NCBI GenBank assembly: GCA_910584385.1
Contig: CAJUAK010000005.1
Span: 65,237 to 129,236 of the forward strand
Source: an uncultured Alphaproteobacteria bacterium
Lineage (GTDB): Bacteria; Pseudomonadota; Alphaproteobacteria; RF32; CAG-239
Length of the DNA: 64,000 nt
Direction: 5' to 3'
Under the pieces are notes generated by a model. That model did not search any database and had not been told where the DNA came from. It worked only from the letters and a program-made list of their open reading frames with translations. A program made the position numbers and the translations under genes. Shown one piece after another: positions 1 to 7,835 of the stretch (the stretch's first letter is position 1; each line of letters opens with the position of its first letter).

Positions 1-41
1 AAAGCGAATAAAATAAAGGCAAAAGAAATAAGTTTTTTCAT
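1..41 (-). CDS. Start of a secreted or membrane protein, cut by the window edge
   Basis: Only the first 13 codons lie in the window. They read MKKLISFAFILFA, a lysine-rich start followed by a hydrophobic run, as in a signal peptide. A clear AAGGAG ribosome site lies 7-8 bases upstream and overlaps the stop codon of the preceding minus-strand gene, so the two are probably co-transcribed. The function cannot be read from this fragment. Confidence 0.6.
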   Translation of the reverse strand, partial: MKKLISFAFILFA

Positions 42-58
42 TATTGTTTTCTCCTTGC

Positions 59-592
59 TTATAATTTTCTGGGGGTCCATTTGGAAACAATGACCGGGCC
101 GTTTTGCGAGATGAGGATTTTTTTGCCTTCTTTTGCCATAACCGGACGGTCTTCGCTTACATGTTTGGCAACCCTGAACCCTTTGGTCATTTGTTGAAGC
201 GTAACGGCATTCTTTTTGCCGCTGACATAATATTCTTCATGGGAGGTTTTTGTTTTAACAAGGTCTCCCAGGTCGCGAAGGCTCAAAGATGCGTATTTTT
301 TCCAAATGGCTTCAAGAAATAAATTTATTTTTTTTTCAAATCTGGGTTCGGGGAAGTCCGGGCAGCCCATTGTTGCCATCTTGGCAATTGCCGGTTCAAA
401 AAAGCCGTCCCTGCCGCAAATGAAAATGCTCGGCATCAGCATTGCTTCGCTGTTGCTGATTGCGTAATGGACCTGGGAGAGGAACAATAAGTGCTGCAGC
501 CGTTCGTGTTCCAGATACAGGCCTTGCGATTTTGCCTTTTGGCAAAACCAGCCGGCCACATCAAGGGCGGAATCTGTTTGAGGCGTGTTCAT
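59..592 (-). CDS. Panacea/SocA-like (DUF4065) protein
   Basis: A 177-residue protein whose N-terminal half (about residues 10-75) has the helical layout of the Panacea/SocA family: a DVAGWF segment, then LQHLLFLSQVHYA, then a FEPAI segment, and a later IWKKY motif. Family members act as antitoxins or proteolytic adaptors; Caulobacter SocA presents the SocB toxin to ClpXP. No SocB-like toxin gene is visible beside it, although the downstream neighbour is cut by the window edge. The start has a GGAG site 7 bases upstream. The family call rests on motif resemblance, and a housekeeping adaptor role is equally possible. Confidence 0.5.
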   Translation of the reverse strand: MNTPQTDSALDVAGWFCQKAKSQGLYLEHERLQHLLFLSQVHYAISNSEAMLMPSIFICGRDGFFEPAIAKMATMGCPDFPEPRFEKKINLFLEAIWKKYASLSLRDLGDLVKTKTSHEEYYVSGKKNAVTLQQMTKGFRVAKHVSEDRPVMAKEGKKILISQNGPVIVSKWTPRKL

Positions 593-751
593 CCTGTTTC
601 TCCAGAATATTGTTTTGATTTATTATAATTTAATTATTTATAAAAACAAACACAAAATTATTTATGCAGATTTTATTTTTTGTCTTGTGTTATGAGTTTT
701 ATTATTATATCAATATAACAAATTGTATTGTTATTTTTTAGGGTTTTGATT

Positions 752-1513
752 ATGTCTTTGCTTAAAAATGTTTGTGTCCCGGTTTTGTTTTCAGCAGCTC
801 TGAGCGCTTGTACATCTGCGGTTTTTCCTGACGTTATCGAGGATGAGCAGGCCAGTGTCAGCGGCAGGATAACCGCGGAAGATTCACAGGCGGCTGCCGG
901 AAAATCAAAAATTGTCCACCAGATGCCGAAGGAAGGCTCTGTTTTAACGGGCGATAAGCAAAATGTGTCTTATGAAGACGACGAAGAAGTAAAGCCGCTT
1001 GCAAACAAAACAGAAGAAGTTTTGGAAGACAAGCCCGTTGCCGCCAAAACTGTTCCTGTCGTTAAAGAAGAGGCGCCTAAAAAGGCTGAAGCCGAAAAGG
1101 TTGAGGAAAGGGCGCCGTCAATGGACGTTTTGAACGAAGATGAGGTTCAGCCCAGCATTAGCTACCGTGCCGAAACGATTTATTTTGAAAACGGCAGCGC
1201 TGTTGTCGATGCTTCATATAACGCTTCGCTGCGCCGCATTGTAAAAGAAGCTAAAGCCAATAACGCAAAGGTAAGAGTTTTGGGCTATGCTTCCAGCCGG
1301 ACACGCAATACGGATGCCGTTACCCATAAACTGGCTAATTTCAAAATTTCGTCCGAACGTGCCCAGAATGTTGCAAATGCATTGCGCAGAGCCGGATTAA
1401 AGGCGGATATGATTGAAGTGGAAGCCCTTTCCGATTCCGCTCCGGTCTATCAGGAAGTTATGCCTGAAGGGGAGAGGCTGAACCGCAGGGCGGAAATTTA
1501 TATCGCTTATTAA
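752..1513 (+). CDS. OmpA-domain lipoprotein
   Basis: A 253-residue outer-membrane lipoprotein. The first 20 residues form a signal peptide ending in the lipobox LSAC. A charged, Glu/Lys-rich linker (about residues 30-135) follows, then a C-terminal OmpA/Pal domain (about 140-253) that should bind peptidoglycan, with a typical final NRRAEIYIAY segment. The ATG at 752 is preferred over an upstream TTG because AGGG sits 8 bases before it and the signal peptide then starts properly. It is a single gene followed by a strong terminator. It is probably an envelope-tethering protein; it is not the classical Pal because of the long acidic linker. Confidence 0.85.
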   Translation: MSLLKNVCVPVLFSAALSACTSAVFPDVIEDEQASVSGRITAEDSQAAAGKSKIVHQMPKEGSVLTGDKQNVSYEDDEEVKPLANKTEEVLEDKPVAAKTVPVVKEEAPKKAEAEKVEERAPSMDVLNEDEVQPSISYRAETIYFENGSAVVDASYNASLRRIVKEAKANNAKVRVLGYASSRTRNTDAVTHKLANFKISSERAQNVANALRRAGLKADMIEVEALSDSAPVYQEVMPEGERLNRRAEIYIAY

Positions 1514-1532
1514 TGCAGCTTGGTTTAGTTGA

Positions 1533-1576
1533 GGATTCCGCTCTGCTGCAAAATGCTTAAAGCGGAATCCTTTTTT
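1533..1576 (+). terminator. Rho-independent terminator after the OmpA lipoprotein
   Basis: A perfect 10-base-pair stem (GGATTCCGCT pairing with AGCGGAATCC) is followed directly by six T residues. Confidence 0.9.
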
Positions 1577-1593
1577 ATTATGACGGATTTAAT

Positions 1594-3351
1594 ATGGAAG
1601 AAGTAAAGTCTATCGGCGGAAATGTCTGGAAATTTACCTGTTCAAATGAACGGAATGTCGAGCATATTGCCCAAAAGTTCGGAATTCCGTATCTTCTGGC
1701 GGCGATATTGAATAACCGCGGGCAAACGCCGGAAACAACAGAAGACTTTATTCATCCGAAGCTGAACAGGCTGCTTCCCGACCCGTTGGTCCTTAAGGAT
1801 ATGGACAAGGCTTCAGAAGCTATCGCCAATGCGGTTATGCAAAATAAGAAAATTGCGATTATCGGCGATTATGACGTGGACGGGGCAACATCTTCCTCTG
1901 TGATGCGCCTGTTTTTGGAATATTGCGGCGCGGCGCCGATGGTACATATTCCTGAACGGGATGAGGGCTACGGGCCGAGTATTCCCGCCGTGGATGAATT
2001 TTTGGCGGCAGGATGTGAAGTGTTGATTACGACCGATTGCGGCACAACGGCTTTTGATGTTTTGGAATATGCGGCGGATAAGGGGTTGCAGGTGATTGTT
2101 ATTGACCATCATGAAGCGGAAATCCGCCTGCCGAAAGTTTATGCCGTGGTGAACCCTAAAAGGCTGGACGATGACAGCGGGGTGCCTTATTTGAAATATA
2201 TGGCGGCGGTTGGCGTGGTTTTTATTACGGTTGTGGCTGTTAACCGGGTTTTGCGCGAGAAGGGTTTTTATAAGAATCTGGCAGAGCCTAATTTGCTCCA
2301 ATGGCTGGATTTGGTTGCTTTGGGGACAGTCTGTGATGTGGTGCCCCTGCTTGGCGTTAACCGTGCTTTTGTGCGCCAGGGTTTGAAGATTATGGCGGCG
2401 CGGCAAAATAACGGCTTGAAGACGCTGATTGATAAATCCGGCGTCAGCGAAACGCCGGGCGCTTTTCATCTGGGTTTTGTCCTGGGGCCGCGGATTAACG
2501 CTTGCGGAAGGGTAGGAGATTCTTCGCTCGGGCATAAGCTGCTTTGCTGTAAGGATGATTTTCAGGCATCCTTGCTGGCCGATAAACTTAATGAATTTAA
2601 CGCTCAGCGTAAAGATATCGAATCTTATGTGCTTTTGCAGGCTATTGAAATTTTGGAGGGGACGCCTCAGGCCTATCCGATTGCTTTTGCCGCCGGCAAA
2701 GACTGGCATCAGGGCGTGGTCGGGATTGTTGCCGGAAAATTAAAGGAACGCTATAACCTGCCGGCTTTTGTCATGTCTATTGAAGCTGACGAGGTTAAAG
2801 GTTCGGCACGTTCTATTCCCGGAGTTGACTTGGGCGCGCTGATTATTGCCGCAAAGGAAAAAGGCCTGCTGACAAAAGGCGGCGGGCACACGATGGCCGC
2901 GGGGTTTTCTTTGGAAGAAAGCAAACTTGAGGAATTTAAAGCCTTTGCAGGGCAGTATGTGGCTGATAAAATCGGCGATGAAGCGATTACGCCCGTGATT
3001 GAACTCGATGGTGCGCTGGATGCTGCCGGTGCAACATGGAATTTGGCGGAAAGCCTGGAACTGTTGGAGCCTTTTGGCGCCGGGAACGCGGAACCAAAGC
3101 TGATGCTTTCCCGCGTGAGAATCAGCCGTCCCGGCCTGATTGGAAGCGGGCATGTCCGCTGCGTGCTGGTTTCTTCCGGCGGAGAATCTGTGAAAGCGGT
3201 TGCTTTCCGTTGCGCAGATAATGATGTCGGGAAAGCCTTGTTATGTGCCAAAGGCGAATTATATGACGTGGCAGGCGTCTTGCGCAAAGACACTTGGCAG
3301 GGACGCTGCAATGTGCAATTTTTGATAGATGATATCAGAAAAGCGGAGTAG
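1594..3351 (+). CDS. recJ: Single-stranded-DNA exonuclease RecJ
   Basis: A 585-residue 5'-3' single-strand DNA exonuclease of recombination and mismatch repair. The DHH phosphoesterase domain shows the metal-binding GDYDVDG motif at residues 91-97 and the DHH triad at 171-173. The DHHA1 domain carries GGGH near residue 430, and a C-terminal OB-like domain follows. The length matches bacterial RecJ. The DUF502 gene starts 11 bases downstream, suggesting co-transcription. The start codon lacks a strong ribosome site, but the homology begins normally. Confidence 0.95.
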   Translation: MEEVKSIGGNVWKFTCSNERNVEHIAQKFGIPYLLAAILNNRGQTPETTEDFIHPKLNRLLPDPLVLKDMDKASEAIANAVMQNKKIAIIGDYDVDGATSSSVMRLFLEYCGAAPMVHIPERDEGYGPSIPAVDEFLAAGCEVLITTDCGTTAFDVLEYAADKGLQVIVIDHHEAEIRLPKVYAVVNPKRLDDDSGVPYLKYMAAVGVVFITVVAVNRVLREKGFYKNLAEPNLLQWLDLVALGTVCDVVPLLGVNRAFVRQGLKIMAARQNNGLKTLIDKSGVSETPGAFHLGFVLGPRINACGRVGDSSLGHKLLCCKDDFQASLLADKLNEFNAQRKDIESYVLLQAIEILEGTPQAYPIAFAAGKDWHQGVVGIVAGKLKERYNLPAFVMSIEADEVKGSARSIPGVDLGALIIAAKEKGLLTKGGGHTMAAGFSLEESKLEEFKAFAGQYVADKIGDEAITPVIELDGALDAAGATWNLAESLELLEPFGAGNAEPKLMLSRVRISRPGLIGSGHVRCVLVSSGGESVKAVAFRCADNDVGKALLCAKGELYDVAGVLRKDTWQGRCNVQFLIDDIRKAE

Positions 3352-3362
3352 AGGTGAGGATT

Positions 3363-4064
3363 ATGGCAAAAAGCAAAGTCAAAAAAAGGGCAAAAAATAT
3401 TAAGAAAATCAGGTTGGAAAAAGAAAAGGCCGTGTTTATGAAGCTGGGTTCCAAACTGCGGGCTTATTTGTTTACGGGCATATTGGTAACCGCTCCTGTG
3501 GCGATAACCTTTTATATGGCCTATAAGTTTATTTTCTGGGTTGACCGTTTTGTAAATAAAATGCTGCCGCCGTCTTTGCAGCTGGATGAGTTTTTGCCGA
3601 TTACCATTCCGGGGTTGGGATTGATTATTCTTGTCATCGCGCTGATGCTGGTCGGCATGTTTGCCGCCGGGTTTATGGGCAAGTTCTTTTTGAGCCTTGG
3701 CGAGTGGATTGTTTATAAGATGCCCTTTGTTTCAAGTGTTTATTCTGTTCTAAAACAAATATTTGAGACATTTCTTTCAAGTAAAGCTCAAGCTTTTAAC
3801 AAGGTGGTTATGTTGGAATATCCGCGCAAGGGAATCTGGATTTTGGGATTTGTCAGTTCGGAAACCAAAGGCGAACCGCACCAGTATTTGGGCGGGGAAA
3901 TGCTGAATGTGTTTATTCCGACAACGCCGAACCCGACATCCGGCTTTTTGATTTTTGTGCCGAAAGAAGATACAATCGAATTAAAAATGAGCGTTGAGGA
4001 AGGCATTAAGTTTGTTATTTCAGGAGGTTTGGTCGAGCCTGATATGAATAAAAAGAAAAAATAA
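3363..4064 (+). CDS. DUF502 family inner-membrane protein
   Basis: A 233-residue protein with a basic N-terminus (about residues 1-25), two membrane segments (near 35-60 and 75-105) and a cytosolic C-terminal domain with the family's FVSSVYSVLKQIF and LEYPRKGIW segments. DUF502 proteins are widespread in bacteria and have no settled function. The start is set at ATG 3363 because the GAGGTGAGG site lies just upstream; an in-frame GTG at 3354 is less likely. It follows recJ closely, as it does in many alphaproteobacteria (recalled, not checked). Confidence 0.85.
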   Translation: MAKSKVKKRAKNIKKIRLEKEKAVFMKLGSKLRAYLFTGILVTAPVAITFYMAYKFIFWVDRFVNKMLPPSLQLDEFLPITIPGLGLIILVIALMLVGMFAAGFMGKFFLSLGEWIVYKMPFVSSVYSVLKQIFETFLSSKAQAFNKVVMLEYPRKGIWILGFVSSETKGEPHQYLGGEMLNVFIPTTPNPTSGFLIFVPKEDTIELKMSVEEGIKFVISGGLVEPDMNKKKK

Positions 4065-4093
4065 TTTTTTTCACAGGCAGACTAAAAAAAGAC

Positions 4094-4121
4094 TTGATTA
4101 ATTTATTAAAGTAGATTAAAT
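4094..4121 (+). promoter_or_regulatory. Candidate sigma-70 promoter for tRNA-Leu
   Basis: TTGATT at 4094 and TTAAAT at 4116-4121 are separated by 16 bases, about 22 bases before the tRNA. The same TTAAAT -10 form occurs before the HU gene. Confidence 0.45.
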
Positions 4122-4142
4122 CTAGCCATCAGTTAAACTGAT

Positions 4143-4229
4143 GCGGCCATGGCGGAATTGGTAGACGCGCAACCTTGAGGTGGTTGTGGGAGGTTTCCCG
4201 TGAAGGTTCAAGTCCTTTTGGCCGCACCA
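4143..4229 (+). tRNA. tRNA-Leu (anticodon GAG)
   Basis: An 87-base tRNA with the acceptor stem GCGGCCA/TGGCCGC, a long variable arm as expected for leucine, and an encoded CCA. The anticodon loop TTGAGGT gives GAG at 4177-4179, reading CUC and CUU codons. The mgtE start codon follows 27 bases after its end. Confidence 0.95.
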
Positions 4230-4256
4230 CTCATTTATCAGAAAGCAGGAGGGGGC

Positions 4257-5672
4257 ATGAAGTTTAAGAGAAATAAGTTCACACCTGCTTCAAAATCCAA
4301 GAAAAGATCAAAGAAAAAAAATAAATATGTTTTAGGCCTCGGTCCTAAGATGGTTAATTCTATCAAGATTGCCCTTGATGAGAATGACAAAATCCATATC
4401 CGGAAAATTGCCGAGGGGCTGTCTGAATATGACCTTGCCAAATTGCTTGAGGTTTTGGACAGCGGGCGGCGCCGCAAGCTGGTTGAAATCTTGGGCGAAC
4501 ATATCAATCCGGAGGTCTTTCCCGAATTAAATGAGGTTGTTCAGGAACAAATCATCGATTCAATGGATGATGCGCAGATTGCGCATATTGCCAATGAGCT
4601 GAATTCTGATGAAGTTGTTGAAATTCTGGAACATATGGACAGCGTGGAGCAAGAGAACATCCTGAACCAGCTGTCTCCGGATTTGAAATATAAGGTATCA
4701 TCTTCGCTGTCTTACCCCGAAGATTCCGCCGGGCGTATTATGTCCCGCGACTTTGTGAGCATGCCCGACTGGTGGAGCGTGAAAGAGGCCAAGGAATATC
4801 TCTTAAAAGAAAAAGAACTGCCGGATGATTTTTATAATATCTTTTTGACAGATGAAAAATTTCATCCTTCCGGGGAAATCGCCCTGGATAAGCTGCTGCG
4901 TGCAAAACCCGGGCAGAAATTATGCGAAATTATGGATTGCGAGGTTGTTCCTGTTGATGTTTATACGGACCAGGAAGAGGTTGCGCATATGTTTCGCGAA
5001 TACGGCTGGCGTTCCGCGATGGTTGTCGATGCCAACAGCCGCCTTATCGGCGTGATTACGATTGACGACGTGGTTGAAGTTATCCATGAAGAGGCCGGCG
5101 AGGATATTATGTTGCTTTCCGGTGCCGAAGAAGGCGATGTTTATAAATCGGTGTTTGCTATTTTTAAATCGCGCGCGGTTTGGCTGGTTACCAATTTGTT
5201 TGCAACATTATTGGCGACGTCTGTGGTAGACGGCTTTCAGGAAATTATTGCCCAGCTTTCGGTTTTGGCTGTTTTGATGCCGATTGTGGCGTCTATGGGC
5301 GGCACAACGGGAAACCAGACACTGGCGGTTGTTGTCAGGGCTTTGGCGACGAAGGAACTAACCTCCCGCAACACGCTTGGCATGATTGGCAAGGAATTTT
5401 TGGTCGGCTTGTGCAACGGGCTTTTATTTGCCGCGCTTATCGGGGTTATTGTTTATTTTTGGTTTCCGCAGCAGATGATGATGAGCGTCATTATCGCGGT
5501 TGCCATGCTCTGTACGCTGACTATCGCAAGCCTTGCCGGAATCTTAATTCCCCTGACCTTGACGAAGTTTAAGGTTGACCCTGCGATTTCTTCCGGCGTT
5601 TTCCTTATTGCAATTACCGATTCCGGGGGCTTTTTCATCTTTTTGGGATTGGCGAGCCTTTTATTGATTTGA
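4257..5672 (+). CDS. mgtE: Magnesium transporter MgtE
   Basis: A 471-residue magnesium channel/transporter with a basic N-terminal tail, the MgtE superhelical N domain (about residues 50-150), a tandem CBS pair (about 155-280) that senses cytosolic magnesium, and a five-helix membrane domain from about residue 305. The pore-region segment MGGTTGNQT is conserved. The ATG at 4257 has an AGGAGGGGG site directly upstream; an in-frame start further upstream would lie inside the tRNA and is rejected. Confidence 0.93.
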   Translation: MKFKRNKFTPASKSKKRSKKKNKYVLGLGPKMVNSIKIALDENDKIHIRKIAEGLSEYDLAKLLEVLDSGRRRKLVEILGEHINPEVFPELNEVVQEQIIDSMDDAQIAHIANELNSDEVVEILEHMDSVEQENILNQLSPDLKYKVSSSLSYPEDSAGRIMSRDFVSMPDWWSVKEAKEYLLKEKELPDDFYNIFLTDEKFHPSGEIALDKLLRAKPGQKLCEIMDCEVVPVDVYTDQEEVAHMFREYGWRSAMVVDANSRLIGVITIDDVVEVIHEEAGEDIMLLSGAEEGDVYKSVFAIFKSRAVWLVTNLFATLLATSVVDGFQEIIAQLSVLAVLMPIVASMGGTTGNQTLAVVVRALATKELTSRNTLGMIGKEFLVGLCNGLLFAALIGVIVYFWFPQQMMMSVIIAVAMLCTLTIASLAGILIPLTLTKFKVDPAISSGVFLIAITDSGGFFIFLGLASLLLI

Positions 5673-5755
5673 ATTTTATATGGAATATCTTAAATTATTG
5701 CTTTCTATCTTTTGAAATAAGCTTATAATTGCTTTAAATTTATAAGGAGAAAAAA

Positions 5756-6223
5756 ATGTTGCCCGGTTTATTAACAGCCTTGTTGGTTTTTGCCGCTGAC
5801 CAGCTTTCCAAGATTTACGTCATGGATTTGATGAAAGACGGCGCAATTATCGTTTTAACGCCTTTTTTCAGCATTATCCAGGCTTGGAATACAGGCATCA
5901 GCTTTTCAATGTTTAAGGATGGCGGAATGGCCGGCACGGCAATTTTGTCTTTAATTGCCCTTGGCGTGGTTATTTTTCTGCTGCGCTGGATGTATGTTGA
6001 AAAATGCAAAATGGTGCAAATATCATTGGGTATGATTATCGGCGGCGCTATTGGCAACCTTGCAGACAGAATCCGCTACGGCGCTGTTTATGATTTTTTG
6101 GATTTTCATATCGGAACGCACCACTGGCCGGCATTTAACATTGCTGACAGCTTTATTTGCATCGGCGCTTTTTTAATTATTGTTTATGGTTTGTTTGTTG
6201 CAAAAAACAAGGAAGAAAAATAA
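5756..6223 (+). CDS. lspA: Lipoprotein signal peptidase LspA
   Basis: A 155-residue inner-membrane aspartyl protease that cleaves prolipoprotein signal peptides after lipid attachment. It has four hydrophobic segments, an ADQLSK motif near residue 14, NTGISFSMF (45-53), and catalytic aspartates in VYDFLD (D113) and FNIADS (D131). An AAGGAG site precedes the ATG. It heads a gene string with a lipoprotein substrate and two M16 peptidases, an arrangement common in alphaproteobacteria. Confidence 0.95.
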   Translation: MLPGLLTALLVFAADQLSKIYVMDLMKDGAIIVLTPFFSIIQAWNTGISFSMFKDGGMAGTAILSLIALGVVIFLLRWMYVEKCKMVQISLGMIIGGAIGNLADRIRYGAVYDFLDFHIGTHHWPAFNIADSFICIGAFLIIVYGLFVAKNKEEK

Positions 6224-6233
6224 GGAGAATATT

Positions 6234-6494
6234 ATGAATAAGAGTGTGAAGTTTGCATTTGTATCTGTTTTAGCTTTGTTGGCTGCCGGTTGCAGCACTG
6301 CGACAAAAGAAAAAATCGGTTTGGCGAAAAAAGCCCCGAATGAATTTATGGTTGCGCCGCGTGCGCCTTTATCCGTTCCGCCGGAGTATAACCTGCGCCC
6401 TGTTGCTGAACCGCAAAACGGAGAATACGAGGCGGAAGTTTCTGGTTTGTCCGTGGCAGAAACGCGTTTGCTGAAACAGGTGGAGGCGCAGTAA
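6234..6494 (+). CDS. DUF3035-like small lipoprotein
   Basis: An 86-residue lipoprotein with a signal peptide ending in the lipobox LAAGC at about residue 19. The mature part contains PNEFMVAPRAPLSVPP and YNLRPV, the conserved core of the DUF3035 family, which sits next to lspA in many alphaproteobacteria. Its function is unknown; an outer-membrane biogenesis role has been guessed from its location. The ATG at 6234 has a TAAGGAG site upstream, 10 bases after lspA. Confidence 0.8.
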   Translation: MNKSVKFAFVSVLALLAAGCSTATKEKIGLAKKAPNEFMVAPRAPLSVPPEYNLRPVAEPQNGEYEAEVSGLSVAETRLLKQVEAQ

Positions 6495-6500
6495 CAGTTT

Positions 6501-7835
6501 ATGTTTCGGCGTTTATCCTTTTTGATTTGCCTCTTATTTATGTCGGGTGTTTCCATGGCGGATGCCCGGCTTTTCGCTATGGAAGAGTTTTATCTGGATA
6601 ATGGCTTGCGGGTGATTGTCATTAATAATGCCAAGGCGCCGATTGTTAAGCAAATGCTTTGGTATAAGGCTGGCAGCATTGACGAACCGTTGGGGAAGGG
6701 CGGCACGGCCCATCTTTTGGAGCATCTTATGTTCCGGGGCACAGAAAAAATATCTGGCAGCGATTTTAACAAGATATTGGAAAAAAACGGTGCGGATGTT
6801 AATGCTTTTACGGCTCAGGATGTTACTTCCTATCATGCTTTTATTGATGTCAGCCGGCTGGAATTGGCATTGCTTATGGAAGCAGACCGAATGAACGGGC
6901 TTCATTTAACGCCTGAAAATTTTGCTTTGGAACGGGATATTGTTTATCAGGAAAGAATGCAGGTTGTTGAAAATAACCCTTCAGCCCCTTTTAAGGAAAA
7001 CCTGCAGCGTGCTTTGTGGCAAAATCATCCTTATGCCCGCCCGATTACCGGCGAAGCGGAAGAAATCCTTTCATTGACTCAAAAAGATGTTGAAGATTTT
7101 TACCGCCGGTTTTATTCGCCCGAGAACGCCGTTTTGGTTTTGTCCGGCGATGTAACGGCCGCAGAAGCCAAGCCTTTGGTGGAAAAATATTTTGCCGGCG
7201 CCGGGGCAAAAAAAGAAAAAGCGGAAACGCCTTTTCCTGAACTTCCAAAAGAAACAAAGGCTTATTTGCAAATGAAACTGCCGCATATCTCTTTGCCAAG
7301 CATTTCAAAGAATTATGCCGCGCCGTCTTGGGGCCGGGACAAAGAAAAGGTTTTTCTCTTGGCTGTTTTTTCAAGATATCTCGGCGAAACAGAAATTTCT
7401 TATCTGCATAAGAAATTAGTTGAAGAGAAAAAGCTGGCTTTGAGCGTTAACAGCAGCTACAACCCTTATGCCAGAAGCTATGGAAGCTTTAGCATCAACG
7501 CTATCCCGGCGCCGGGCGTTTCTCCGGAAGAATTGAGCAAAGCACTTGACGAAGAAATAAACGAAGCTTTGAAAAAAATGAACATTGAAGCCTTGCAGCA
7601 AACGAAAAAAAGAATGCTTGCGGATTTGGTTTATCTTAATGACAATCCTGCAGACGCTGCTTATATCGCCGGCATGATGGCTTCTCTTGGCTTGCCTTTG
7701 CAAGAGATAAGCGATTATGAAAATAATTTGCAAAAAACAAATCTTTCAGAGATTAAAGAGGCTGTCGGGGAGTTGTTGACGCAGGCGCCGTTTGCTGAAG
7801 GGATTTTATTGCCGGAGGAAGGCCATGGCGCATAA
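6501..7835 (+). CDS. M16 zinc metallopeptidase, catalytic subunit
   Basis: A 444-residue periplasmic peptidase of the pitrilysin family with a signal peptide (residues 1-22). The inverted zinc motif HLLEH is at 71-75 and the third zinc ligand is probably E151. The C-terminal half is the second M16 domain. The gene overlaps the next M16 gene by 11 bases, matching the usual pair in which one subunit carries the active site and the other shapes the chamber. It probably degrades small peptides in the periplasm. Confidence 0.9.
   Translation: MFRRLSFLICLLFMSGVSMADARLFAMEEFYLDNGLRVIVINNAKAPIVKQMLWYKAGSIDEPLGKGGTAHLLEHLMFRGTEKISGSDFNKILEKNGADVNAFTAQDVTSYHAFIDVSRLELALLMEADRMNGLHLTPENFALERDIVYQERMQVVENNPSAPFKENLQRALWQNHPYARPITGEAEEILSLTQKDVEDFYRRFYSPENAVLVLSGDVTAAEAKPLVEKYFAGAGAKKEKAETPFPELPKETKAYLQMKLPHISLPSISKNYAAPSWGRDKEKVFLLAVFSRYLGETEISYLHKKLVEEKKLALSVNSSYNPYARSYGSFSINAIPAPGVSPEELSKALDEEINEALKKMNIEALQQTKKRMLADLVYLNDNPADAAYIAGMMASLGLPLQEISDYENNLQKTNLSEIKEAVGELLTQAPFAEGILLPEEGHGA

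Noticed and set aside
1813..2709. A 298-codon open frame on the minus strand inside recJ
   Set aside because: It lies entirely opposite a clear RecJ coding frame, has a basic and histidine-rich random composition, and matches no family.
4200..4256. Upstream start for mgtE inside tRNA-Leu
   Set aside because: It would read through the tRNA 3' half. The ATG at 4257 has a strong ribosome site and begins the family homology nearby.
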